A DNA stretch of 64,000 nucleotides from Bradyrhizobium algeriense (GTDB lineage: Bacteria; Pseudomonadota; Alphaproteobacteria; Rhizobiales; Xanthobacteraceae): NCBI RefSeq assembly GCF_036924595.1, contig NZ_JAZHRV010000001.1, positions 5,146,001 to 5,210,000 on the forward strand, read 5' to 3'. Position numbers and translations under genes: made by a program. Within the stretch, counting starts at the first letter, position 1; the number at the start of each line of letters is the position of its first letter. The notes beneath the pieces were generated by a model, which was not told where the DNA came from, ran no database searches, and saw nothing but the letters and a program-made list of their open reading frames with translations. This document shows, one piece after another, positions 1 to 7,961 of the stretch.

Positions 1-111
1 ATCACGGACATGAGACGCCGCAGACGGACCACCGCTGGCATGCCCCGCAAACGGTGCGGCGCTAACCCTCATGCGGAAACCGGAGCAGAACCACACCCAA
101 GGAGCAACAAC

Positions 112-291
112 ATGACCCCACACATCCCCGAGGAATTTTCCACTAGGTGGATCGACAGGAGTCCTTTCGTGGTCATGGGCAACACGATGCCGCCCCGAGA
201 TCCTAATGAAGACGAAGAGGACGAAGAGGAAGAGGACGAAGAGGAGCGCGGCGACAAGCCGCCGGTCGTGCGCGAGCTGGACGAAGACTAG
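112..291 (+). CDS. Small acidic hypothetical protein (59 aa)
   Basis: Encodes 59 residues. The N-terminal half is folded-looking (RWIDRSPFVVMGN). A run of Glu and Asp fills the middle (about residues 33-45), followed by a PPVVRE tail. The start at 112 is chosen over an earlier in-frame ATG at 10 because AAGGA lies 8 bases before it. Proteins of this shape are common unnamed proteins in Bradyrhizobium, and no function is known to me. The complementary Ser-rich frame is a shadow of the acidic run. Confidence 0.7.
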   Translation: MTPHIPEEFSTRWIDRSPFVVMGNTMPPRDPNEDEEDEEEEDEEERGDKPPVVRELDED

Positions 292-303
292 AGCATGATG
301 CTT

Positions 304-482
304 TTAGGATTGGGCATAGCGTGAGTTTCGGAAATAGTTGGCGCATTCGGTGGGCGTAAATGCTCGGAGGATTTCGCCGATTATGACGCAGATGGTTTCG
401 GCCGAGCGCGCGGCGGCCTTGCGCAACAAGTGCTTGAACTTGACGAAAACCTGTCGATTGGGTTCAGGTTCGGCGAGTGAAC
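304..482 (-). pseudogene. IS630-type transposase, C-terminal remnant
   Basis: Read on the minus strand, VHSPNLNPID matches the SPDLNPIE block near the end of IS630-family transposases. After a one-base frame change the reading continues as KHLLRKAAARSAETI and ECANYFRNSRYAQS before a stop, which is the usual end of that family. Nothing upstream of the block is recognisable, so only about the last 60 residues survive. It is an inactive insertion-sequence scar. The family assignment rests on these short motifs only. Confidence 0.55.
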
Positions 483-749
483 GGACGTCGCAGTCGCGAC
501 GGTTGATGTTGCCTGTTGGCAGATGTCAGGGGCCCGGGCAAACCACTCTCCGGGTTCCGCCCTATCCACACGTCCGGGTGTCCTCCAGACGTCAGCATAA
601 TTCCGGAACATTGCCACTTGTTCCCGAAATTCCCGCTGGCCCGTTCCTTCAGGCTGGGGCCCGTTTCCTTTTGAGAGCTGAGGCGGTGGCGCCGCGACCG
701 TCCCCTAAGGGCAGTAACAGTCACCCAGCCACCGGCCTAACCTGTAGCG

Positions 750-833
750 ATGAGCCGTGACACCGTTCTCATCCTACTAACGCTGGTCTGGTTGGCCGTC
801 GTGGTCGCGGCCTTCTTTATGCTGCTCAAGTAA
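750..833 (+). CDS. Putative small membrane protein (27 aa)
   Basis: A 27-residue frame (starting MSRDTVLILL) with one hydrophobic helix ending in Lys. It is too short for ordinary ORF calling. No strong ribosome site is visible. It resembles several other single-helix small proteins in this window (at 1902, 2594, 2820, 10214, 10488 and 34859). Whether it is expressed is an inference. Confidence 0.4.
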   Translation: MSRDTVLILLTLVWLAVVVAAFFMLLK

Positions 834-969
834 AGGCCGCCTTAGTGAGCGCGTACTGGCCTGCTTCCGACGTCGGTAGCCCAGTTTGAAAAATGCAGAG
901 CCCTGATTTAGGTTTTGGTGGCTCCCGCGTGCCGGGAAGCAAGACGAGGATTTGAACGGGGGGCACACC

Positions 970-1152
970 GTGCAGGACCTCAAAGCCAAGTTAGAAAAGC
1001 TACGGATCGAGGCCGAAGATTGCGAACTCATCGGCAGGCTGGCCACCGATATTCACAAGCGTGAGCTGTTCTTAAGATTGGCTGTCGATCTGAGGGGCAT
1101 GGCCCGCGACATTGAGGCAGTGATCGCTACCCGTCCGCCCATAACGAAATAA
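970..1152 (+). CDS. Hypothetical coiled-coil-like protein (60 aa)
   Basis: A charged helical protein beginning VQDLKAKLEKLRIEAEDC. Most of its length has a heptad-like pattern of Leu, Ile and Ala. The GTG at 970 follows a run of six G with good spacing. A TTG at 952 in the same frame is an alternative that would add six residues. Similar short proteins are widespread in Bradyrhizobium without a known role. It is a single gene with no clear operon partner. Confidence 0.6.
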   Translation: MQDLKAKLEKLRIEAEDCELIGRLATDIHKRELFLRLAVDLRGMARDIEAVIATRPPITK

Positions 1153-1225
1153 GGCCGCCGCCTCTAGGGGCTGTCCCAGCAGGCAACGCCATTTGCTGGT
1201 CGTCGGCAACGCTACCGGTGTTTTG

Positions 1226-1251
1226 GGAACAACTGTATCCGTAGGATTGTT
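1226..1251 (+). promoter_or_regulatory. EcfG-like promoter candidate
   Basis: GGAAC at 1226-1230, 17 bases, then TGTT at 1248-1251. The alphaproteobacterial general-stress sigma factor EcfG recognises GGAAC-N16/17-CGTT, so this is one base off. It lies about 125 bases before the gene at 1378. Confidence 0.35.
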
Positions 1252-1377
1252 TCGTTTGCAGGCCACAGTCGCACGCACCCGCCTCAACACTAATGCCCCG
1301 AGAGGGCGTGGGGCCGTGTGTTCAATCTCGCTCGCCAGCAACGTCTACAAAGGCGACGACACACAAAGGCAATCGCG

Positions 1378-1578
1378 ATGCTATATCGCGGGATCGAATA
1401 CTCCGTTGTGCAGGGCATTGTACGCCGCCATTGGAAGTGGGCAGCAACCGTCTCCGGGACCAAGATATCCGGGTATGGCGGCACGCGGGACGAGGCGATT
1501 GGTAACGCGGAAAAAGCCATCGAGCGCGCCATCCAGAAGCAACGCTTCAAGCAGTATTTAGATGGAGAAGATCGATGA
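1378..1578 (+). CDS. Hypothetical protein (66 aa)
   Basis: Encodes MLYRGIEYSVVQGI... followed by an alternating pattern (WKWAATVSG) and a helical, charged C-terminal half. AAGG sits 8 bases before the ATG at 1378. An upstream in-frame start at 1318 lacks a ribosome site. The stop overlaps the next gene as ATGA, so the two are almost certainly co-transcribed. I know no function; its fold may be a small alpha/beta domain (inference). Confidence 0.65.
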   Translation: MLYRGIEYSVVQGIVRRHWKWAATVSGTKISGYGGTRDEAIGNAEKAIERAIQKQRFKQYLDGEDR

Positions 1579-1865
1579 CCATTAGCAGAAGTACTGCCGC
1601 AAGAGCTGCTTTAGTGTTCACTGCAATCTCGGTTAGTGGTGCCGCTGTTGCTCAAGGTGCTCCCCCGGCAAAGAAGCCACCGGTCGGCGGGAAGCCGGCT
1701 GTTCAAGCGAAGCCGAGTGCGCCAATGGGATGCAAACTGGTAGGGACTGTCAAGGGCACCAAGATTTGGGGGGGCGACTGTGTTGGTGCATCAGAACTTA
1801 GGGGTGCTACGCCCACTGAAGAACTCTCACCGCCGCCCGCGGTCGCTCCCACCGAAAGGCAATAA
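1575..1865 (+). CDS. Putative exported small protein (96 aa)
   Basis: Has a Sec-type signal peptide: a basic N-end, a hydrophobic stretch and AVAQG as a likely cleavage site near residue 27. A Pro/Lys-rich linker follows (PPAKKPPVGGKPAV), then a short domain with two Cys (GCKLVGTVKGTKIW and GDC) that could form a disulfide. It starts inside the stop of the preceding gene (ATGA overlap), so translation is probably coupled. It probably acts in the periplasm or envelope; the function is unknown. Confidence 0.65.
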   Translation: MTISRSTAARAALVFTAISVSGAAVAQGAPPAKKPPVGGKPAVQAKPSAPMGCKLVGTVKGTKIWGGDCVGASELRGATPTEELSPPPAVAPTERQ

Positions 1866-1901
1866 TAAAAGCCAAGCAGCCTCGCAGGTGCGCGCTTGCG
1901 C

Positions 1902-2009
1902 CTATAGCACCGACTGGAGAAATCGTATCGCAAGGAAGATGCCAACCGCCGTGACGAATGTGATGCCAATCGCGATGGCAAAGTTTCGGACGATGTGTCC
2001 CCAGTTCAT
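1902..2009 (-). CDS. Putative small membrane protein (35 aa)
   Basis: Encodes 35 residues (MNWGHIVRNFAIAIG...) with one transmembrane helix and a basic residue near the C-end. Its start codon overlaps the stop of the ligase relic on the same strand (2006-2009), so it may once have been translated in coupling with that gene. No other evidence. Confidence 0.45.
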   Translation of the reverse strand: MNWGHIVRNFAIAIGITFVTAVGIFLAIRFLQSVL

Positions 2010-2194
2010 AAGTCTTCTCGGATGCCCTTGAAAAACGGGTGCCGCACCTCGCCCTCTGCCGATTTCGCACGGTACTCAATCTCGACTAGCAACTCCGGCT
2101 CGACCCAGATGCCCTTGTGCGCGATCCGTTTGGTGTAAGGCTGCGTCTTACGGATCAGCGGCTTCAACTGCTTGCGCAGCGATTTGTTCGGCAT
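2006..2194 (-). pseudogene. ATP-dependent DNA ligase (LigD type), C-terminal relic
   Basis: The 62-codon frame reads as the end of the LigD ligase domain: RIAHKGIWVEPELLVEIEY, then HPFFKGIREDL. The same ending occurs in the ligase relic at 16323-17245, and a more divergent version occurs at 32583. The nucleotidyltransferase core with the KxDG lysine is absent, so this piece cannot ligate. LigD works in bacterial non-homologous end joining with Ku; neither Ku nor an intact LigD is present in this window. Confidence 0.65.
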
Positions 2195-2593
2195 GATCCA
2201 TGCCTGCTATGCGCCGATAACGACCAAATTCCGCACCGCAGCGGAATGACGCGATGTGCCATAACCGGACTCATGCACTGCAGCAATCGACAGTTTTCGA
2301 TCACCTCGTCGGCTCGGTAAATGGGCACAAGTGACGTAGCATTTCCGACGGCGCCAGCGATAAATTGCGAGTTGTGCCTGCAAATAAAGGACTTCTCGCA
2401 TCCAGTGTCGAGAACGCCTTAATGGCCATAACTTGAAATGCGTATACATTCGAAGGGGGTCGGGGATATCCCACCTGGTCTGGTGCAAATCGTGATCCCC
2501 CGTGATCATCTATTGCCTTCTTTTGGGCACGTATGGGGAGGAGCGTGACGGCCCTCGTAACGGGCCAGCGGCCACCGCAGGGGTGCGGCTGCA

Positions 2594-2722
2594 ATGACGC
2601 ATCGATCCCACGAGATCCCGCAGGACGACCTCCGGAACCTCGTCCGCGTTGTATCAGCTTGCACATTAGGCCTGTGGGCATTCGCAGCAGGTTTGCTAAT
2701 CGGCGTCTTTCTATTTTCGTGA
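2594..2722 (+). CDS. Small membrane protein (42 aa), module copy 1
   Basis: Starts MTHRSHEIPQDDLRNLVR, then has one hydrophobic helix rich in Gly, Ala and Leu, ending in FLFS. It is conserved with the copy at 30920, where the frame is kept despite a 3-base deletion (one residue shorter). That indel pattern suggests selection on the reading frame. Many upstream bases are G, but there is no textbook ribosome site. Function unknown. Confidence 0.55.
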   Translation: MTHRSHEIPQDDLRNLVRVVSACTLGLWAFAAGLLIGVFLFS

Positions 2723-2819
2723 TCGAGGGCGCCTTGCCACATACGCGGCCGTCATAAATTTTTTCCGCGCCCAGCCGCCGCGCGAGGCACGATGCCCGGG
2801 GGCGCGGCGGTGCCGTAGG

Positions 2820-2978
2820 CTATCGGATCAGCAATGCCGCGAAGGCGCAGGCGAGGCCGATCAACATGATCCCCGAAGCTATTACTATGACCAGATCGAT
2901 TGACCAGGGATGCCCGCGTCCACCGATCAGGTCAAGATGCCAGGAGCGGCTTTCGTCCCGGTATGTGTGAAGGTGCAT
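2820..2978 (-). CDS. Small membrane protein (52 aa), module copy 1
   Basis: Begins MHLHTYRDESRSWHLDLIGG and ends in one transmembrane helix (from about residue 30). GAGGAGGGG lies 7 bases before the ATG at 2978, which decides this start over the in-frame codon at 3014. The copy at 31142-31300 has GTG instead of ATG at the same place and the same ribosome site. It converges on the 42-aa gene at 2594. The His/Arg-rich soluble head is probably cytoplasmic (inference). Confidence 0.6.
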   Translation of the reverse strand: MHLHTYRDESRSWHLDLIGGRGHPWSIDLVIVIASGIMLIGLACAFAALLIR

Positions 2979-3149
2979 GGCAGTACCCCTCCTCGTAAGC
3001 GTTGGCGGACCCATTCAATCGGCAATTGCCAAAACAGTTCCTTGGCCGGCTTCCGATCGCGGCTTCGCCTAGAAGGCCACGAGACGCGGCGGCCTATTGC
3101 TCTTGACCGGGATTCCCCACCTACCCGTTGCGGGTCAATAGTAGTTTGA

Positions 3150-3524
3150 GTGCCATTGATCCAAATCAACGGTTGGCCGACCCCCTTGGGGCCATCTACG
3201 CCTAAAGGGAAGAGCGTGGCGCGGCTGTTAGCGCACCACGGCATCGAGAGCCGTACGTTCGCCTCGGCGGAGGCGTTGCTTGAGAGCGACAGCGTGCAGA
3301 CGGCAAGCTGCTTGCTGGTTGATATTCACCTCGGGGGAATTTCGGGAATTGAGCTACAGCGCCGGCTTGCGGCATCGGGATCGAAGTGGCCCGTCATCTT
3401 CATGACTGCAAACGACGACGAGGCCACGCGCAACGAGGTGATGCACGTCGGGTGCATCGCCTATTTGCGCAAGCCGTTCGCGCAGCATGTCTTACTGAAT
3501 GCCATCTCGAAAGCTGTGGCTTAG
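3150..3524 (+). CDS. Single-domain response-regulator-like protein (124 aa)
   Basis: The C-terminal 95 residues match a FixJ-type receiver: [15 protein letters not shown] with the phosphoacceptor Asp, FMTAN with the switch Thr, and LRKPF with the conserved Lys. The N-terminal beta strand, which should end in two or three acidic residues that bind magnesium, is replaced by [13 protein letters not shown]. It begins only 11 bases after the duplicated module, so its 5' end may have been replaced when the module arrived. It may be non-phosphorylatable or non-functional. The start is GTG. There is no output domain. Confidence 0.6.
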   Translation: MPLIQINGWPTPLGPSTPKGKSVARLLAHHGIESRTFASAEALLESDSVQTASCLLVDIHLGGISGIELQRRLAASGSKWPVIFMTANDDEATRNEVMHVGCIAYLRKPFAQHVLLNAISKAVA

Positions 3525-3588
3525 TCGGCGCAGCCAAAACAAGAACGCGCGGGTCGTCACGTCCGCTCCACGGCTTAGTCAATGTGTA

Positions 3589-3708
3589 GATGTCTGGCTG
3601 CGCGCGCCGTGGGACGAGGTGAAGGCGCTGCAACGGCCTTTGCTGGACGACGCGCTGCAGATCGTCATGCGCGGCGCGGACAAGGAAGAGAGGACGGCTG
3701 CGCTATGA
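3589..3708 (+). pseudogene. SOS-response-associated peptidase (YedK/HMCES), C-terminal relic
   Basis: Reads [18 protein letters not shown], then [13 protein letters not shown], which is the C-terminal end of rhizobial YedK-like proteins. These proteins crosslink to abasic sites in single-stranded DNA through an N-terminal Cys2. That catalytic part is missing. A second, similar relic lies at 19245-19422. Confidence 0.6.
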
Positions 3709-3724
3709 AGGACGTCTGCGACCG

Positions 3725-3955
3725 CTAGGCATATGGTGGCACCTCGACGAGCGTACCGATCAAACGTAACAGGGCTTGGTGCTCAGGTCCTTTCACGCCG
3801 CTCCGCAGGAATTCGCCTATCTCAATGTGAGACAGTCGACCACCAGATGGCGCATTTGGCTGATGGATAATGAACGCATTTCCGTTGGTCGGTTCGCGCC
3901 CCAAGAACCATGCATCTCCATCCGGACTACGATACAGTTCTCTTCTCTCGGACAT
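3725..3955 (-). CDS. Conserved hypothetical protein (76 aa)
   Basis: Encodes MSERRELYRSPDGDAWFLGR, an HQPNAPSGG segment and HQALLRLIGTLVEV near the end. The composition and length fit an intact small protein family seen repeatedly in rhizobia, with no assigned role. The ribosome site is weak (GGAAG). It stands alone between relics. Confidence 0.7.
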   Translation of the reverse strand: MSERRELYRSPDGDAWFLGREPTNGNAFIIHQPNAPSGGRLSHIEIGEFLRSGVKGPEHQALLRLIGTLVEVPPYA

Positions 3956-4003
3956 AAGGTTTGCTTCCGATTTTTTGCGGACAACCGCGCAATTGGATGA
4001 AGC

Positions 4004-4201
4004 TCACCCAGGCCGGCACGGATCCGTTTGCTTGACCGAGGCTGGCGGCTTCAGCTCGCCATTGATCCAAGGGTCCGCGGTGTCCGTCGGATCGCCACGA
4101 TCGCATCTTTCGCAGACGTAGAGCGCACCCAGCAATCAGCGTTCTCGATGGAGCGGGCCACCGCACTTCGGACAGGACTTCGATGGCAGTAGTCGCCGCA
4201 T
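4004..4201 (-). pseudogene. Zinc-ribbon protein with an in-frame stop
   Basis: From an ATG at 4201 the minus strand reads MRRLLPSKSCPKCGGPLHRER, then a TGA stop. The same frame continues as LYVCERCDRGDPTDTADPW to a second stop at 4004. CPKCG and CERC are the two halves of one zinc ribbon, so the stop splits a single domain. The total frame of 66 codons has no other break. Decay by one point mutation is the simplest reading. Confidence 0.55.
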
Positions 4202-4346
4202 CGCACCTAACCCGATGGAACCTGCAGGCTACACCTGTGCCCTGGCGCAGCGCAAGGCCAGCCTTACCCGATGTCGTTTTTCGGTCCTCCAAGATGGCAG
4301 CGGGTCGGCTTTGAGACGAATGGACGCGAGACCCCAACGCGGTAGA

Positions 4347-4560
4347 ATGAGACTTAAACACGGCTGGCCAGCGCTGATTGAGTGGCTCGCGATAGCGGCG
4401 ACGATGGGTTTGGGGGCCGCTTATTCTTGCGATCCTGATCCTCAAAGTGATCTTGATGGACGACTCTGTGCTCAGGAGGACACGAGGCTGGATCGTGGTG
4501 ACCCTTTGCCTCGCTGGAGCGGTCACCTGTGCTGCCTGGAGCATCAAACTCGGGACGCAG
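4347..4560 (+). pseudogene. Possible membrane protein broken by a frameshift
   Basis: From ATG 4347 the frame starts MRLKHGWPALIEWLAIAATM and is hydrophobic up to about 4420. The hydrophobic reading then continues one base out of frame as ILAILILKVILMDD. A second hydrophobic stretch (GWIVVTLCLAGAV) follows. This looks like one or two short membrane proteins with a one-base indel. No family is recognised. Confidence 0.3.
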
Positions 4561-4596
4561 CATTACCGTATTCAGCAGCTCTCAGCGGCCGACCGA

Positions 4597-4728
4597 ATGA
4601 CCTGCTTCCGCTGCGAGGACACGGGCTGGGTCTGCGAGAACCACACGGAGCGGCCCTGGGAAGGCGATCATGCCTGCGGCTGCGGCGGAGGCGGCGCGCT
4701 GCGGTCTACCTGTCCAGGGCGGCAATAG
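4597..4728 (+). CDS. Cys-rich zinc-ribbon-like small protein (43 aa)
   Basis: Encodes MTCFRCEDTGWVCENH, then HACGCGGGG. The CxxC, VC and CGC spacing matches a small rhizobial family that binds a metal or looks like a DnaJ-type zinc ribbon (inference). The last dozen residues do not follow the usual ending, so a late frameshift is possible. An upstream in-frame start at 4456 would add a membrane helix. Confidence 0.5.
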   Translation: MTCFRCEDTGWVCENHTERPWEGDHACGCGGGGALRSTCPGRQ

Positions 4729-5136
4729 CTCGCTGGTAGTTCAAGAACCAGGCGGCCAACCGTCGAAGCCAGCGGCGCCTGGGTCGCCTAGCGGTGACAA
4801 TTCATGGATTGTCCGCAACGCCGCCGAGGGCCTTTGGGTAGTGGGTCAGTTTATTGTGGCAGGATAGCTGAAGCCGTTAGGTTCCTGCTGGAACACCGTG
4901 CTCATACGGAATCCCAAGCGGCTGTGGAAAAATCTATAGTGGCTGTCGCCGGGGCTGCTTTTCATTCCGAATCAATTTTGCCGGCAGAGGGGTCGCTGAG
5001 AGGCGCCCCCTTTAGATTCTAGCGCGCCTGGCAGAGACTCTGCGGGACATCGAGGAGAACCACGACAAACCAGATTCGGCGATCGCCGCGCCGCAAGCGA
5101 GCTAAGAGCTACAGGTCATGCGATGAAGCAGGCGAA
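4729..5136. other. Gene-poor stretch
   Basis: No convincing gene. Near its end a 27-codon open piece reads ARLAETLRDIEENHDKPDS before a stop, which looks like the C-terminus of a lost helical protein. Confidence 0.4.
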
Positions 5137-5436
5137 ATGAACGGCAGGCTCTCACTCTCGATCTTTACGATAGAGATCGACGGTAGGCCGACACTTGCCT
5201 TGCAGGCAAAGAAGTACAGCGAGGTCGAAGACATTTGCGAACAACAATGGTTTCGCGCCGATCTGACGGCGCTGAAATCCAACGACGTTCCATTATGCGA
5301 CACGATGTCTATTTTCAGAGTTAGACTGGCACACCCGGACGAGGCGGCAGTTTACCGGGAAGCTGCAGAAGCCGCTAAGCCGTCCGACGGCATCGACATT
5401 GTCTATCTCGTGGATATCGACGACGATCTCTTTTAG
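5137..5436 (+). CDS. Hypothetical protein (99 aa)
   Basis: An intact 99-residue frame, mixed alpha/beta in appearance, with CEQQWFRADLTALKS in the middle and an acidic end (VDIDDDLF). AGGCGAA precedes the ATG. It is flanked on both sides by decayed sequence, so survival of the frame suggests use. The family is known to me only as unnamed Bradyrhizobium proteins. Confidence 0.65.
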   Translation: MNGRLSLSIFTIEIDGRPTLALQAKKYSEVEDICEQQWFRADLTALKSNDVPLCDTMSIFRVRLAHPDEAAVYREAAEAAKPSDGIDIVYLVDIDDDLF

Positions 5437-5672
5437 CTTTGATTGGTACAAACTTGCAGCTACGACGCCTCCGGCTGTCAGCACTACGGCAGGCATTCTC
5501 TGGCGAACCACGCTGATCGCCCGGCTTCTGGCACATTTCGGACATCAACATTTTGCCGAACGGCCGCTTTGCGCCAAGAGCTGCCGTCCCCGCCAAGTCG
5601 CATTTTGACCCGGAGCGGAAATTCAGGCTAGTGACCAAGTTTGACATTCTCATTCGAGCGAAGCGCAATGGG

Positions 5673-6410
5673 CTAGAGTGCCCATCCGAACGTGCGTTGC
5701 AGAGTCTCACTGGCGTTCGAATCGAACCAGCGCCCGTGGCTGAGAATGATGCGTTCTGGCTGCCATGACAGCATTTTTTGGACCGCCGCTCGCGTCTTTC
5801 GTTTCTGCAAAAGAAGCGGCAACCGCATGCCGAAGAATATTTGGCCGCGCGGATAGTACATTCCGGTCAGCTTGGCGGCGAACCGCCATGGCTGCCTGAT
5901 CATGTCAAGCTCAAGGTTTATGATGGTGTCAGCCAATATGAGGGTTTTCGACTCCTTGTGGAAGAAAACAATCTCCCCGAAAATTCCTCCGGGAACGCGG
6001 TTTGATCAATTTCGGCGCGCCATTCCTCCGGCGGTTCGATGCCGATGTCTCTATCGAAATGCACATCGATGCCCCGCGAGCGGGCACGCTTGCGTGCGCG
6101 CGGAGAGGCCCAGGCAACCGCCCCCGGAAATGCACGCGACCACTCGCCAATGTGTGCGTAATGGAACTGGTTCGGCGATACGAGCTAGCGGACTGTGCCC
6201 ATCGCCTGCAGGCGGTCAGCGAGCGCAGGCTCGAATGCGATGGGGGAATGGATGAACAGGTCGCCGTTGCCGAGCCGCACCACGGTCATCCGAGTAGTAA
6301 ACGGCAACGGAAGCCTTACTCCGGCCGTCGTCAAATACTCGAAAGGACCGTCCACGATACCGATGTTCCGGGCGACCGGCTTGTATTGACCCGAAGATCG
6401 ACGTTGCCGG
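5673..6410 (-). pseudogene. DUF4336 family protein, broken by a stop and a frameshift
   Basis: The protein can be followed in three pieces. The N-terminal piece reads GPFEYLTTAGVRLPLPF and TRMTVVRLGNGDLFIHSP. It meets a TAG at 6185-6187, then continues as LVSPNQFHYAHIGEWSRAFP and GIDVHFDRDIG. It then shifts frame near 6000 to GEIVFFHKESKTLILADT, ending in YYPRGQIFFGMRLPLLLQ and ILSHGRWFDSN. DUF4336 proteins are metallo-beta-lactamase-like and usually about 240 aa. Two lesions make a functional product unlikely. Confidence 0.7.
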
Positions 6411-6453
6411 TCCGGCCGAAGTGCACGTACCTGAAGCCGTTTCCATTCCATCG

Positions 6454-7512
6454 TCAGGAGGCAGGGGTTGCCCTCTCCTCACCCGCAGGTAACCCTTGTC
6501 TGCGGTATTCTGCGGAGCCGCCGTTCACCACCGATTGGTAATGCAAGACGTAATCTGCGGCCATCCGTCCTGCCGTGAAGCGTTCCTCGAACCGATCGCG
6601 CACGCGCTTGCGATCGAGTTCCCTCAGCCGTTTGACGGCTTGAATAGCTTGCTCTTCGTCATCGACCACGAAAACGGTAACGTCTTCGTCGATGACCTCC
6701 GGGACCGAGCCGGAGCGAAAAGCGATGACGGGCGTGCCGCATGCCATCGCTTCAATCATGACCAGGCTGAACGGTTCGGGCCAATCGATGGGAAAGAGCA
6801 GCGCAGCGGCTCCCGCCAAAAACGGCTGTTTCGCCTTGTCATTCACTTCGCCGATGAGCCTGATCTGCGTGCCGTCGATTTGCGGTTCGAGCCGCTCCTT
6901 GAAATAGCGCCTTTCGCCGCGAGGCAGCTTGGCCGCGATGCGGATTGCGCTTTCCGGCCCTTTCTCGGCCGTCAGGCGCCCCAGGAAGGCAAGATAGGAC
7001 CCTTGTTCGTACGAAGGGCGGAGTAGGTCGGTGGGAAGACCATGATGGACCGTACCGCGCCAATTCGCCCCGGCCAGAGGCAGGCGTTGATTGTCGGATA
7101 TCGAGACGAAAGGGGCGTCGGAAAACTGGCGGACCACATCCGCCAGCCCAGGCAGATCGAGCCGTCCGTGCATCGTAGTGACGAAGGGCACGCCGAGGCG
7201 GCTGAGCAGCGGCAAATGCAGCCAATCGATATGCGAGTGCACGACGTCGAAATCTTCGACCCTTTGCGCGATCGCCTCAAGCAGAGCGGTGCAAGCGGCT
7301 GCGGGATCGGCGGCGGGTCTGCCCAGGCGGAGTGCGCGGGGCCAGACCGGATGCAGCTTCCCGCGCGTGCGGGAGTCTCCGCTGGCGAACAAGGTCACCT
7401 CGTGGCCCAGGCTGACGAGCTCGTCTACCAGCCAGGCAACCACCCTCTCCATCCCGCCGTAAAGCCTGGGAGGAACGCTCTCGGCCAACGGCGCGATCTG
7501 GGCAATCCGCAT
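6454..7512 (-). CDS. Family 4 glycosyltransferase (352 aa)
   Basis: A GT-B retaining glycosyltransferase. The N-domain starts MRIAQIAPLAESVPPRLYGG, with the glycine loop typical of GT4. HSHIDWLHLP and TTMHGRLDLPG follow. The C-domain has LAFLGRLTAEKGPESAIRIA and the E-x7-E block PEPFSLVMIEAMACG at about residue 262. After AIRIA the frame goes straight to AKLPRGERRYFK; relatives usually have about ten more residues there, so a small internal deletion between similar AIRIA/LRIAA segments is likely. The start at 7512 is chosen over the long upstream extension because conserved sequence begins there. A possible EcfG-type promoter lies 40-65 bases upstream. The substrate is probably a sugar nucleotide for an envelope or capsule glycan (inference). 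Confidence 0.85.
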   Translation of the reverse strand: MRIAQIAPLAESVPPRLYGGMERVVAWLVDELVSLGHEVTLFASGDSRTRGKLHPVWPRALRLGRPAADPAAACTALLEAIAQRVEDFDVVHSHIDWLHLPLLSRLGVPFVTTMHGRLDLPGLADVVRQFSDAPFVSISDNQRLPLAGANWRGTVHHGLPTDLLRPSYEQGSYLAFLGRLTAEKGPESAIRIAAKLPRGERRYFKERLEPQIDGTQIRLIGEVNDKAKQPFLAGAAALLFPIDWPEPFSLVMIEAMACGTPVIAFRSGSVPEVIDEDVTVFVVDDEEQAIQAVKRLRELDRKRVRDRFEERFTAGRMAADYVLHYQSVVNGGSAEYRRQGLPAGEERATPAS

Positions 7513-7551
7513 GACAGCTGATCTCGACCTTTTGCTTGGTGACCATGCGAG

Positions 7552-7577
7552 AACCAAGAAGACGTAGCGAGTGTTCC
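7552..7577 (-). promoter_or_regulatory. EcfG-like promoter candidate upstream of the glycosyltransferase
   Basis: On the minus strand, GGAAC (7573-7577), 17 bases, then GGTT (7552-7555), one base off the EcfG consensus. The spacing to the start codon at 7512 suits a short leader. Confidence 0.4.
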
Positions 7578-7961
7578 TAACGCAGTTGCCGATTCTTCCC
7601 GAGGAACCACCGGTGCCGCAGGCATTGGAGTCACCCGCATGGTGTGGGAACAAGTCACCCGGAACAAACGTTGGGCCAAGAAGCAGGTCGGCCCGAACGG
7701 TGGGGCCCAAGAGTTCGTAGTTGATGGGCGGAGCGCCAGCGAGTTCTAATTCAGATGGTTCTGTAGAATGCGGCCGCGACCAATCGGCCTTCCTTTCGCA
7801 ACCATGGCTCGTCTGGGCCGCCCGCAAGCGATGCGGTCATGCGCCGACACCTTTCGGCAGTTCTAAGCTGAACAAAAACGCACCTTCGGGAAAAGTCCAG
7901 TCTGCTCGCTTCGACCGACACATACGTCCGACTGCCGAAAATCACTTCAGGCATTTGAGCC

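Larger units (their letters stand above)
2255..3139. repeat. Duplicated module, copy 1 (about 885 bp)
   Basis: This stretch is nearly identical to 30596-31463, apart from scattered substitutions and a few short indels. It carries two small membrane-protein genes facing each other. Its left edge starts with the last bases of the dispersed repeat (GTGCC) and its right edge ends with that repeat's first bases (GGGTCAAT). Its boundaries are therefore repeat boundaries. Confidence 0.85.

Noticed and set aside
69..257. Minus-strand Ser-rich frame
   Set aside because: It is the complement of the Glu/Asp codon run in the small acidic protein gene.
3927..4547. A 206-codon minus-strand frame
   Set aside because: Covers the real zinc-ribbon relic in a different frame and has no recognisable domain or ribosome site.
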